Made by a program: the position numbers and the translations under genes. A DNA stretch of 39,780 bases from CAYFFO01 sp964342485. GTDB lineage: Bacteria; Chloroflexota; Dehalococcoidia; Lucifugimonadales; CAJWER01. Below the pieces are notes generated by a model. That model was not told the origin of the DNA. It saw nothing but the letters and a program-made list of their open reading frames with translations, and did no database searches. Location of the stretch: contig CAYFFO010000019.1 in assembly GCA_964342485.1 (NCBI GenBank), positions 1 to 39,780 of the forward strand, read 5' to 3'. Below are positions 8,732 through 17,178 of the stretch, piece after piece (the first letter of the stretch is position 1; the number at the start of each line of letters is the position of its first letter).

Positions 8732-9493
8732 ATGAAATCCGTTAATGCAGAATCCAAACAGAATCATCTTTTATTGAGATCCGCCAATCCTGCTTTATCT
8801 TCAAAAACTTTTTCCGATATCCCGAATTCAACTGAAAGAGTAATGACTGTAGATGGAACAGTAAATAAAATTGCAATAAGTTTGCTAATTTTACTTTCTA
8901 CAGGATACCTAACATACAGTTTTCAGATTACTGGATTTGTGTTCATTGGCTTTATAGGTGGTTTAGTAGTTGGAATACTTACTATTATGAAGAAGGCTCT
9001 ATCTCCAATTACTGTCCCTATATATGCAGCTCTTCAGGGATTAGCGCTTGGTGGGATCTCGTTTATGTTCAATGAAATGTACCAGGGGATAGTTCCTCAG
9101 GCTATAGCTTTAACAGTGGGGATTTTGTTCTCGTTACTTCTTGCTTATAGATCTCGACTTATAAAACCTACTGAAAATTTTAAGCTAGGTGTAGCGGCTG
9201 CCACTGGCGGGATACTGATTGTATACGTCATAGGATTTGTGGCAAGTATGTTTGGTTCAGCTTTACCTATTTTGAGTATTAATAACAGCTCTTTATTCAG
9301 TATAGGGTTTAGCTTGTTTGTTGTAGTAATAGCTTCTTTGAATTTAGTCTTGGATTTTGATTTTATTGAAGAGGGTGCAGATCGTGGTGCACCTAAGTAC
9401 ATGGAATGGTACGGTGCTTTTGGACTCTTAGTGACTTTAATCTGGTTATATATTGAAATGCTGCATCTTCTTGCCAAGTTAAGGGGGAGATAA
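8732..9493 (+). CDS. Bax inhibitor-1/YccA family membrane protein
   Basis: 253 residues. A cytoplasmic N-terminus of about 45 residues contains RSANPALSSKTF and ERVMTVDGTVNKIAI, the signature start of the bacterial YccA/BI-1-like family (PF12811 type). Seven hydrophobic segments follow, and the protein ends EWYGAFGLLVTLIWLYIEMLHLLAKLRGR, with the acidic residues typical of the last helices (DFDFIEEGAD; EWYG). Family members are proposed to be proton-sensitive calcium leak channels or stress modulators; the function in this organism is unknown. GGAGG lies at 8712-8716, fifteen bases before the ATG, which is longer than usual, but no better start is visible in frame. The length is normal for the family. 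Confidence 0.9.
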   Translation: MKSVNAESKQNHLLLRSANPALSSKTFSDIPNSTERVMTVDGTVNKIAISLLILLSTGYLTYSFQITGFVFIGFIGGLVVGILTIMKKALSPITVPIYAALQGLALGGISFMFNEMYQGIVPQAIALTVGILFSLLLAYRSRLIKPTENFKLGVAAATGGILIVYVIGFVASMFGSALPILSINNSSLFSIGFSLFVVVIASLNLVLDFDFIEEGADRGAPKYMEWYGAFGLLVTLIWLYIEMLHLLAKLRGR

Positions 9494-9581
9494 TTTATAG
9501 CGTTCAATTAGACTTATTAATTGTTGGATAATGTTTCTAGATTTTTATCCATCTATCTATACGGTAACGTGATTTTGTTAG

Positions 9582-10727
9582 TTAGAATGGTAGTTGCCAA
9601 ATTACAGCTTCTACTTTCCAGTCTCCTATTAGTCGGGCTTGGGGATCGAATATAGTAGTACCTGTGACAGTTATCAAGGTATTGTCGGATAAGCTGGTAC
9701 TAGCAGGGTATCCGTGGCCTTCAGTGATGTGGAAAGCTTCTTCCATCCATGTATTACCATCATCTTGGCTCACCCTGGCTATTGTTTCTGCTTGTTCATA
9801 CGGGTATCGGTTGTCGTGTACAAGAACAATTCGACCATCATTAATCTGGGTAAGTTGACCATGACACTGGCCATATTCAACCAGTGGGACTCCTTCTTTA
9901 GTTTTGGCCGGACGTAGATTATTCCATGTTAGTCCATCGTCAAATGAATCGGCGACAAAAACGTGTTTAAATACAAATTGTCCTGATCCTGGAATATTCT
10001 TAACTGGCTTGAGAGGGCCTGCTCCCATGGCTTGCAGAACATCGCTTGATTCATTTTGCAAAGCACCACGTTGATATCGAAAAGCACCAAGTAGCTTACC
10101 GGAATGAAGTTGAATGATATGAGGTTCATAAACATCATTTAATGTAACCAAAGGGTCTTGCCAGGTTGATCCTTTGTTCTCAGAACGGAAGAGAACATGA
10201 GATTTTGGTTCGTTGAGTCCATCTCCAGAATGCCTTACTGCAGGTAAAAGCACCGTTCCAAGATTAGTTTCTGTAATACTTTCAAAAGATCCTGCAATAT
10301 GTTCATATGGATCGGCTGTGATTGTTGATATAAGCTGCCATGTATCACCGCGGTTATTAGAACTGTATAGTTGCAGTTCATTGGATTCGGTTTGTCTCCG
10401 ATCTTTACCCACAGTGATCAAAAACGTGTCATCAGACAAAATTGTAAAGCCACACATCCTACGATGACCAGTAGGTGAGATGGGTTTACTTTGCCAGGAT
10501 TCACCTCGGGTACTTGAATAAAAAATCCTTTCTTGATTTATATGTTCCAGTGATCCTTGTTGTCCAGTGTTGAATCCAATGGCAGCCCATATATATCCGT
10601 CATTTGTTTGCGACATGCAAACTTCTGGTCTCCCACTCAGTTCCGGGTATTCCAACACGATCCTCTTTGCGGGTATGTCATATACCGCTTTACCTTTTGA
10701 TGATACGGTAATAGAATCATGAGTCAT
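9582..10727 (-). CDS. Sialidase-fold (BNR/Asp-box) protein
   Basis: 381 residues with five Asp-box motifs (SxDxGxTW) at about residues 71, 122, 182, 261 and 320: SSTRGESW, SSNNRGDTW, SENKGSTW, SFDDGLTW, SQDDGNTW. These mark a six-bladed sialidase-type propeller (PF13088 group). Conserved sialidase-like turns include SGRPEV near the N-terminus, EPHIIQLHSGKLLGAFR in the middle and GYPASTSLSDNTLITVTG near the end. There is no signal peptide, so the protein is probably cytoplasmic. Substrates of such proteins are often not sialic acid, so I do not call it a neuraminidase. It converges on the BI-1 gene and diverges, across 188 bases, from the propeller gene at 10916. Confidence 0.85.
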   Translation of the reverse strand: MTHDSITVSSKGKAVYDIPAKRIVLEYPELSGRPEVCMSQTNDGYIWAAIGFNTGQQGSLEHINQERIFYSSTRGESWQSKPISPTGHRRMCGFTILSDDTFLITVGKDRRQTESNELQLYSSNNRGDTWQLISTITADPYEHIAGSFESITETNLGTVLLPAVRHSGDGLNEPKSHVLFRSENKGSTWQDPLVTLNDVYEPHIIQLHSGKLLGAFRYQRGALQNESSDVLQAMGAGPLKPVKNIPGSGQFVFKHVFVADSFDDGLTWNNLRPAKTKEGVPLVEYGQCHGQLTQINDGRIVLVHDNRYPYEQAETIARVSQDDGNTWMEEAFHITEGHGYPASTSLSDNTLITVTGTTIFDPQARLIGDWKVEAVIWQLPF

Positions 10728-10915
10728 TTTGGCATTACCTTTGATTAAAATTTAATAGGATAGATTACTATTCACGATGTCTGGTATTCACGGATTTTAT
10801 CAAACACAAATAATATTTTGCTGACTTTAATCTGAATATCTTAACTAAACTAATGACTTTCAATGTAATATATATCATATATTTTCGGCTTTACTTATTT
10901 TGAACGAAGGAAATT

Positions 10916-12361
10916 ATGATTGAAATAACTGGATCCAAGCAACTTTTTCTTGATGATTATGCTATAGAAAGTACCAAAGGCATAATAAGAAAACTGCATA
11001 AACCTGGTCAAAACAGGCCTGTTCTTAGAGCCGAGGTAGAAGCAGGGCAATTTGCGGTCCAGTCGCGTAACTCTCCTCAATGGAACCCAGATAAGCAACT
11101 TTGGGAATGGTTTTACTGGGCTTTCTATCAATGTGAACCATTCGGCCCAAGAGCTATTACAGAGCGTAGAGTTTCTTGCTATGCGACTTCTACAGATCTT
11201 ATCAATTGGGACAAACCTTCATTGGGTCTTTTTGAGTGGAATGGTTCCAAAGATAATAATATCTGTTTTTTACCTGAATCAAATCAATTAGATAGATGGG
11301 GCAATGGACGGTTTTTATACCATTGTTTTAGGGATGATAGTGATCCGGATCCAAATCGGCGATATAAGGGTATGTTTGATAGTCGTGATCGGTGGATGGC
11401 TGTTTCTCCTGATGGATTTAACTGGAAATCACTTAGTATTGACCCAATTCCAAGTCAAGATGAGTCCCATTTCTTTTTTGATGAAGGCACGAATCTTTAT
11501 ACTTTAATGCATAAACTTCCTACGGAATGGGGACGTTCCGTTTGGATGTCTCAAAGTTCAGACTTTATTAAATGGACTGATCCCATTTTAGTTATGCATA
11601 CTGATGAAATTGATCGAGAAAATCGTAAATCTAGACTTGAGTTGGTTAGACAAGATGAAAGGTACCTAGCGCCCCCTCTATACGATGGCGTTGATTATAT
11701 TGCAGAGACCTATCAGATGGCTGTTATGCCGTACGAAGGTGTATATGTAGGCTTTCCATTAATTTTCAATCCATCTGCAGAAATTCCGCCACCTCATGGT
11801 AACTTCACTGCTCTGAACCAGACAGAATTGACTGTATCTAGAAATTTGCTAGATTGGACACGTGTTTGCGACAGAGAAATTTTTATGGGGATTGATCATT
11901 GGGACGGTATAAGTTTCAACACAGCACAGATATTGCCAGCTGGTAGACCAATAATAAAAGATGACTCAATTCTTATTTTCAATGTGGGTTATAGATATAG
12001 AGGTCCTCAGGAACTTTATGAATATGTTGGGCATGATTACGAATTTGAGGTTGGAGCCATGAATATGGCAACACTTCGACTTGATGGTTTTGTTTCTTTT
12101 GATGGCTTATCTGAAGGAGTAGTTTTAACTCAACCTTTTACCTCAGGAGGAGATTTCAAGATAAATGGAGATGCATCGAAGGGTCAAATCACAGTTGATT
12201 TGGTAGATAGTGAGACGCTGGATACTATACCGGGATTAAAAGGGTCTTTTAGGGGAGATTCCGTAGATGCAGTGATTATTGAAAATACGCCGCCTGATCG
12301 TGTTATGAGAGCTAAGTTTACTTTAAAGAATTCAAGCCTGTATGCTTTCTGGCTCGATTAA
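10916..12361 (+). CDS. Five-bladed-propeller glycosidase-like protein, QLFLDD family, copy 1
   Basis: 481 residues. It opens with SKQLFLDDYAIESTKGI and carries repeated blade signatures of the form S-x-D-x-x-x-W (ATSTDLINW, VSPDGFNW, SQSSDFIKW, VSRNLLDW), as in GH32/GH43-like propellers. The last 80 residues form a separate beta-rich module ending in LKNSSLYAFWLD. The protein has two clear relatives in this window, at 31956-33365 and 34977-36530; the latter is much closer (SDFIKWTDPILVMHTDEID versus LDWTDPQLILHTDEID). No signal peptide is visible. AAGGAA stands five bases before the ATG. The gene's 3' end overlaps the convergent 12332-13306 gene by 30 bases. Hydrolase activity is inferred from the fold alone; I could not assign the catalytic acid residues. 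Confidence 0.75.
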   Translation: MIEITGSKQLFLDDYAIESTKGIIRKLHKPGQNRPVLRAEVEAGQFAVQSRNSPQWNPDKQLWEWFYWAFYQCEPFGPRAITERRVSCYATSTDLINWDKPSLGLFEWNGSKDNNICFLPESNQLDRWGNGRFLYHCFRDDSDPDPNRRYKGMFDSRDRWMAVSPDGFNWKSLSIDPIPSQDESHFFFDEGTNLYTLMHKLPTEWGRSVWMSQSSDFIKWTDPILVMHTDEIDRENRKSRLELVRQDERYLAPPLYDGVDYIAETYQMAVMPYEGVYVGFPLIFNPSAEIPPPHGNFTALNQTELTVSRNLLDWTRVCDREIFMGIDHWDGISFNTAQILPAGRPIIKDDSILIFNVGYRYRGPQELYEYVGHDYEFEVGAMNMATLRLDGFVSFDGLSEGVVLTQPFTSGGDFKINGDASKGQITVDLVDSETLDTIPGLKGSFRGDSVDAVIIENTPPDRVMRAKFTLKNSSLYAFWLD

Positions 12362-13306
12362 TTGTTCTGCAACTCCAATTCCAGAGAAGTAATTTCCGCA
12401 GTAGAAAAGCAGTTCTTTTTCTTGGTGGGTCAGTCTGCACACGTATTCCGTCATGTTTGAATCCCAGCCTATCTTAGATGCTTCAATAACTATTTCTGGG
12501 TCTATGTTGAAATGTATTCCGTCTTCGCTTTCGGCATAACGGACCCTATATCCTGGACCAGCAGAGTTATACCAGAGTTGATATTTACCATTATTAAAAT
12601 AGACGACAGGTTTCGAGCAACAATAATCCTCAATTGGGTTGTTGAAATCGGGCTTGATTACGATGCCGGCTTCATGGGGGGTGAAGTTTAGCCCATCTTT
12701 TGATACAGCCAAAGCAATACCTATATTCAGGTTTTTTCTTGTTGGATATGTTTTGTCAGTTCTTAATGCTGTATACCACATCCAATATTCGTCCCCAACT
12801 TTTAAGACCGAGCATGAACCACTACCATGTTCGTGTGGCGATCCAGGTGTTCCGGCAGGCAACAGGGATCCAAGCCCACTTCTTTCCCATGTTATTCCAG
12901 CATCCTGACTGATTGCTACCATAGTATGATTCAATTTGAAGTCGTCTTTAACCCATTCATCACCAAATCCAGCGTAATACATGTACCAGAGGGAGTCGGT
13001 AATTGGTAAAACCCATGGATATGAACACCATACCGAGTCCAAGTTACCTGGCTCTGATAAGTCTAGAATCGGATTCAGTGGTGATTTGGTCCAGTTAAAT
13101 GGATCATTTATTTGTGCTTCTGCAAACCCGATACGTCTTTCTTTACCTCGTGGGCCTTGTATTTCTCCGTAATAATACATCCGGAGTTTGTCCTCGACCT
13201 GTAAAATATGTGGAGCTGACGGATACCTATCCCATCTATCATCTTCCCGGTGAGGTAAAATCGGGTTACCTGTTATTTTTGTCCATGTACCTGCTAGGCT
13301 TCTCAT
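12332..13306 (-). CDS. GH43/GH130-like five-bladed-propeller protein
   Basis: 324 residues. It opens WTKITGNPILPHREDDRWD, followed by YPSAPHILQVEDKLRMYYYGE. Regularly spaced blade motifs follow (RIGFAEAQ...FNWTKSPLNPIL; MVAISQDAGITWERS; IGIALAVSKDGLNF; VRYAESEDGIHF), typical of the GH43/GH32/GH130-related propeller superfamily. It is shorter than, and distinct from, the QLFLDD proteins because it lacks the C-terminal module. No signal peptide. A GAGGAG ribosome site lies four bases before the ATG. It overlaps the last ten codons of the convergent 10916 gene. Together with the sialidase-fold gene it forms a small cluster of propeller proteins, probably for handling sugars. Exact activity unknown. 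Confidence 0.75.
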   Translation of the reverse strand: MRSLAGTWTKITGNPILPHREDDRWDRYPSAPHILQVEDKLRMYYYGEIQGPRGKERRIGFAEAQINDPFNWTKSPLNPILDLSEPGNLDSVWCSYPWVLPITDSLWYMYYAGFGDEWVKDDFKLNHTMVAISQDAGITWERSGLGSLLPAGTPGSPHEHGSGSCSVLKVGDEYWMWYTALRTDKTYPTRKNLNIGIALAVSKDGLNFTPHEAGIVIKPDFNNPIEDYCCSKPVVYFNNGKYQLWYNSAGPGYRVRYAESEDGIHFNIDPEIVIEASKIGWDSNMTEYVCRLTHQEKELLFYCGNYFSGIGVAEQLIEPESIQA

Positions 13307-13654
13307 ATTTCTCCTCTTGTACTTGAGATATCGGAGTTTCGTCTAAATTACTTATGTTTATTCAAAAATGCTCAGACAATTTGCATTAATCTTATATCAT
13401 GATGGTCTATCGAATAAATATGTTTAATTTTGGGATTCTACACTATACTCGGGATAATCTTTTTGAACCGTTAGAGTTTAGAATTAAGGTTATATAGTAA
13501 ATTGTTATTATCCTTGATTTAATCTTCTGGTTGTATTGACCTTTATGGGTTGTAGAACATTGAACATTTTATTTGTATATAAGGACAGTTCGACCTATCA
13601 AAGGTATAATTACTTTTCTTATCAGACTCATTATAAAGACAGGCGGGTTACCAA
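13307..13654. other. 348-base divergent intergenic region
   Basis: It separates the minus-strand GH43/GH130-like gene from the plus-strand hemerythrin-like gene, so it should hold both promoters. I see a plausible plus-strand promoter at 13582-13610. I found no open frame worth calling, no tRNA and no strong inverted repeat. Confidence 0.6.
13582..13610 (+). promoter_or_regulatory. Candidate sigma-70 promoter for the hemerythrin-like gene
   Basis: AGGACA at 13582-13587 (four of six bases match TTGACA), a 17-base spacer and a perfect TATAAT at 13605-13610. This would start transcription about 38 bases before GTG 13655. Confidence 0.45.
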
Positions 13655-14359
13655 GTGATAGATAAAGATACTGATCGGTCGACAGATAATTTGATCATTA
13701 CTGAACTAATGATTGTAATACACAGAGTGTTGTCGTCCGAAGGAGAGCGTGTCCAAAATCTAATTGATGATTATGATGAAAACGGTAGTTTGCAAGAGTT
13801 CAGGCTCAGTTTTAATTTTTGGGCCACAGTTCTGATGTATCATGCTGATATAGAGGATGAAAATATGACATTGCCTCTCACTGATTATAGTCTTGCACGA
13901 GATAACGAGTCCGAACATGCTGAATTGTCGGAACTTTTTGAAAGTATTTCTGAATACTTGGATAAACATTCGTCTGCCAATTTAGAGAGAAACGTGAAAG
14001 CTGCTGCCATAGCATTGCAGCAAGATCAACATGAAAGACTGCTTGAGGCATTGGAAGATGTTCTAGATGTATTGAATAACGAGATTGGTAGAAACAAAGT
14101 TGTTGCAAGGACTCTTCGTCATTTATACGGTAAAGTTGTTAATCTCAGAATCTGCCAGGATGATCATTTTGAAAGTGAAGAAGCATTGGTTTTGCCTGAG
14201 GTTGAGTCTAAATTGAGTATAGAAGATAAGAATAAATTGGCTCGCAAATTACTAATAGATGATGAGTCGGATGATCCAAATTGGTTAGTTAACTGGCTTT
14301 TTGAAAAAGTTGATCAAAATGACAAGGATAAGATATCAAAAGTTTTGGATATCGAGTGA
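13655..14359 (+). CDS. Hemerythrin-like HHE-domain protein
   Basis: 234 residues and almost entirely helical. Metal-ligand candidates are arranged as in hemerythrin/HHE four-helix bundles: H23 (VIHRVL), H63 with E67 (YHADIEDEN), H88 (ESEHAEL) and H171 with E175/E176 (DHFESEEALVLPEV). A C-terminal extension of about 50 acidic residues follows. Such proteins bind a non-haem di-iron centre and act in oxygen, NO or redox sensing or iron storage. The N-terminus carries no membrane segment. The start is GTG with a GGCGGG-type site upstream; the next in-frame ATG is at 13709. The gene is monocistronic, between a divergent propeller gene and a convergent ABC operon. Confidence 0.7.
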   Translation: MIDKDTDRSTDNLIITELMIVIHRVLSSEGERVQNLIDDYDENGSLQEFRLSFNFWATVLMYHADIEDENMTLPLTDYSLARDNESEHAELSELFESISEYLDKHSSANLERNVKAAAIALQQDQHERLLEALEDVLDVLNNEIGRNKVVARTLRHLYGKVVNLRICQDDHFESEEALVLPEVESKLSIEDKNKLARKLLIDDESDDPNWLVNWLFEKVDQNDKDKISKVLDIE

Positions 14360-14448
14360 TCAGTCTTCATTTTTTATCGGAGATCACAGGTTTCATCTAT
14401 CACGGTTCCGTTAATTATGATTGTGTCAAAATTCATTATATTGCTCTC

Positions 14449-15525
14449 CTATTCCCATCTAAAAAGTCGTGTTGCCAAAATAAAACTAATTATTAGCCAT
14501 ACTAGCAATCCAATCAAATTTTCTCCTTGAGAAAATATTGACTCACCTTCTGAAGATATATTTCTCAGCCCGTTAACCAAGTAGGTTAACGGTAGGTAGT
14601 TGGTAATTTTATATAAAATATCGGGGAGAAAGTCCCGTCCAAAAAAGATTCCGGACAGAAACATCATAGGTAAAGCTATTACATTGGCAAGTGGTGCTGC
14701 AACATTCTCATTTTTAGCCCAGCCTGCTACTCCAAATCCCATACTCAAAAATACAGCTCCTCCTATTACTGCTATCAATAGTATTCCGAGCACATTCCCT
14801 ATAACTTCAGCATTGAAAAAGAGTATAGCTATAGAAATCAAAAGTATAGTTTGTACTATTGAAACTAGAAGCCGGGTAATTACTTGTGCACACAACAGAC
14901 TTGAAGGGCTTATTGGAGTAGCAAATAGTCTCCTTAAGATTCCCAGTCTTTTCAACTGGATAAAGCTAAAGGCTACACTGAACATTCCCATTTGCATGAT
15001 TGACATAGCTATTATCCCAGGCAGAAGAAAGTCTATGTAGCTAAAATCTTTGTCTGTTATTGGTTCGAGTGATACCTCAAAGAGACGATCTGTTCCTGTT
15101 AAAGTCAAAGTATGGAGGGCTTCATTGATAATCGCAGAACCTATTTGGACCTCTTGAGGACGCCCCGAGTTATACAATATGTTTACCTCCGATGGAGGAT
15201 TGTTTTCCATGAACCTGGTTGGTATTACCAGTATCATTTCTCGTTCTCCATCAATTAAAGCTTGCCTCTCATCAGACAATGAAGTGGTGACTGTTGTATT
15301 AAGGGCTCCGATTGACAAAAGCTCTTGAACTAATTTAGTTGAATTGTCGTTTTCTGCCATATCAACAATCCCTAGATCGACAGTGTTAAAAGAGCCGAAA
15401 TTGAGCACACCGAAAATTGACATTATTATGACAGGCATTACAAAATTCCAGAACATGGCACTACGGTCTCTGAACCACATTTTTATGGTAGCAATAGTTA
15501 GAAAAACTGTCGGTTTATAATTCAA
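14449..15525 (-). CDS. ABC-2 type transporter permease
   Basis: 358 residues. One N-terminal membrane segment (about 26-44) is followed by an extracytoplasmic domain of about 130 residues (FGSFNTVDLGIVDMAENDN...), then five hydrophobic segments containing LKRLGILRRLFATPISPSSLLCAQV, the permease signature of the ABC-2 family (PF12698 type). The start is TTG. The preceding ATPase gene ends in TGA two bases earlier, and GAAGG sits five bases before the TTG, so the two genes are translationally coupled. The pair probably exports a drug, lipid or similar hydrophobic compound; the cargo is unknown. Confidence 0.9.
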   Translation of the reverse strand: MNYKPTVFLTIATIKMWFRDRSAMFWNFVMPVIIMSIFGVLNFGSFNTVDLGIVDMAENDNSTKLVQELLSIGALNTTVTTSLSDERQALIDGEREMILVIPTRFMENNPPSEVNILYNSGRPQEVQIGSAIINEALHTLTLTGTDRLFEVSLEPITDKDFSYIDFLLPGIIAMSIMQMGMFSVAFSFIQLKRLGILRRLFATPISPSSLLCAQVITRLLVSIVQTILLISIAILFFNAEVIGNVLGILLIAVIGGAVFLSMGFGVAGWAKNENVAAPLANVIALPMMFLSGIFFGRDFLPDILYKITNYLPLTYLVNGLRNISSEGESIFSQGENLIGLLVWLIISFILATRLFRWE

Positions 15526-15526
15526 T

Positions 15527-16282
15527 TCAGCCTTCTCTCAAATCACGCCCGGTCAGGTCTATGAAGACATCTTCCAGATTGGCCTTCCTTTCAACCCGGT
15601 CCTTCTTGAAACCCTTTGATAGCAAATTTTTGATAAGAATTTCCGGTTTATCCAATGCAATTATTTTCCCCTGGTCCATGATAGCGACTCGATCACAGAG
15701 GGTTTCGGCTTCTTCCATGTAATGAGTAGTTAATAGAATAGTAGTCCCGTCTTCCTTAAAACCTTGTATCAAATTCCACATATGGCGACGGGATTGAGGA
15801 TCTAGCCCTGTGGTAGGTTCGTCAAGGAACAAGATCAAAGGATCATTTACTAGGGCTGCCGCTATTGCAAAGCGTTGTTTCTGTCCTCCTGAGAGTTTTT
15901 CAAAGTAAGAAGAAGCTTTGTCTTCTAGTTCAACTTTTTCAAGTAGTTCTATCGAATTGGTACTCAGTCCGTATATATTGGCCAGAAGATCGAGGATTTC
16001 AGTGAGTTTCAGATTATCGAAAAAATGTGATGATTGAAGTTGTACGCCAGTAATGTACTTAACTGCATTCGGATTTTGACTGACGTCTATATTATTGATT
16101 ATTACTCTACCATTATCAGGTCGACGCATACCTTCTAATATTTCCACCGTAGTAGTTTTTCCTGCACCATTTGGTCCTAGAATTCCAAAAACTTCACCCG
16201 TTGAAACAGAGAATGTAACTCCGGACACTGCTTGCAAAGCGTCATAGGTTTTTTGTAAATCGTTAACCTCGATAATATTCAT
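15527..16282 (-). CDS. ABC transporter ATP-binding protein
   Basis: 251 residues. Walker A is GPNGAGKTTTVEIL, followed by a Q-loop (VQLQSS), the signature LSGGQKQRF, Walker B LILFLDEPTTGLDP and the switch His in TTHYMEEAE. This is a complete nucleotide-binding subunit of the CcmA/DrrA type that partners ABC-2 permeases. It energises the permease encoded immediately downstream, which makes a two-gene operon. The region from its start at 16282 to the ThuA gene at 16455 is a 172-base divergent promoter region. Confidence 0.95.
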   Translation of the reverse strand: MNIIEVNDLQKTYDALQAVSGVTFSVSTGEVFGILGPNGAGKTTTVEILEGMRRPDNGRVIINNIDVSQNPNAVKYITGVQLQSSHFFDNLKLTEILDLLANIYGLSTNSIELLEKVELEDKASSYFEKLSGGQKQRFAIAAALVNDPLILFLDEPTTGLDPQSRRHMWNLIQGFKEDGTTILLTTHYMEEAETLCDRVAIMDQGKIIALDKPEILIKNLLSKGFKKDRVERKANLEDVFIDLTGRDLREG

Positions 16283-16454
16283 TTACTTAAAATAACCTTT
16301 TTTCATGGTAATGAAATTTTATTTTTCATCGAATTAGGTTATCTCATATTCACATACAGAAATGTTTAATGTGAGGATGAACCGCTCGTGGTAGACTGTC
16401 ATAATTAATAACAATGGTCAACTATTACACATACGGATTAAAGGGAGAATCACT

Positions 16455-17117
16455 ATGAGATTGCTTATTATTGCTGGAGGTAGCCACCCTTATGAGGAAT
16501 CTACTCCTGTGCTTGAGAGGTTTTTAAAAAATGGAGCACATGAGGTAAATATTGAATGGGACACGAAAGTCTTAAGTGATGATAATGAAATGTCGAAATA
16601 CGATGCCTTAGTATTCAATACTTTGAGAGACAAAGACACTGCTTTAAATCATGCAGAAAAAACAGGCATGAAGAATTTTATCAAAAAGGGTAAGGGATTT
16701 GTTTGCATACATATTTCAGGTTGTGTCTCGGCAGTAGAAAGGGAAATTACTGGGGGAGGCTGGGATCGGGATGTTAGTTTTCATCCTCCATTTGGAAGTT
16801 TTACTGTTAATGTAATTAATTCACAACATCCTGGAGTGCTTGGAGTGTCTGACTTTGTTACAAACGATGAACTATATATGGGGATTGAATACAGTGATGA
16901 CAACGATGTTTTTATGACAGCTGATTCTGAACAAGGTACTCATGATTGGAAAGGTGAGGCGATGTTCATGCCAGCAGAAACGTTCCCATTAGGATGGACT
17001 AGGAAATATGGAGATGGAAGGGTATTTGTTACCTTGCTTGGCCATAATGGTTTTAGTTTTGAAACTCAGGAATTCCAGCAAATCATATTAAATGGAGTAG
17101 ATTGGGTTACAGATTAA
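16455..17117 (+). CDS. ThuA-like domain protein
   Basis: 220 residues. This is a class-I glutamine-amidotransferase-like fold of the ThuA family (PF06283): the N-terminal strand LLIIAGG, YDALVFNT, the elbow GFVCIHISGC in place of a nucleophile Cys turn, GGGWDRDVSFHPP and a C-terminal TRKYGDGRVFVTLLGHN. ThuA proteins occur in sugar catabolic clusters (trehalose/sucrose utilisation), but their reaction is not established. GGGAG lies eight bases before the ATG. The gene is followed on the same strand by an amidohydrolase (61 bases later) and a Gfo/Idh/MocA oxidoreductase, a combination consistent with a sugar-related operon. Confidence 0.9.
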   Translation: MRLLIIAGGSHPYEESTPVLERFLKNGAHEVNIEWDTKVLSDDNEMSKYDALVFNTLRDKDTALNHAEKTGMKNFIKKGKGFVCIHISGCVSAVEREITGGGWDRDVSFHPPFGSFTVNVINSQHPGVLGVSDFVTNDELYMGIEYSDDNDVFMTADSEQGTHDWKGEAMFMPAETFPLGWTRKYGDGRVFVTLLGHNGFSFETQEFQQIILNGVDWVTD

Positions 17118-17178
17118 GGATTACAAGCTACCTTTTTGATGTTTAGGTTCTGCAAAGATATTTTGTAAGGAGATGGTC

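Noticed and set aside
9582..10727. Calling the Asp-box protein a true neuraminidase
   Set aside because: Asp-boxes define the fold, not sialic acid specificity, and I could not confirm the Arg triad and Tyr/Glu pair.
10878..10894. AT-rich palindrome AATATAT-ATC-ATATATT upstream of propeller copy 1
   Set aside because: Low-complexity AT sequence; expected by chance in this composition and not distinctive enough to call an operator.
14600..15040. 146-codon plus-strand open frame inside the ABC permease gene
   Set aside because: It lies entirely antisense to a clearly conserved ABC-2 permease, and its translation shows no family features.
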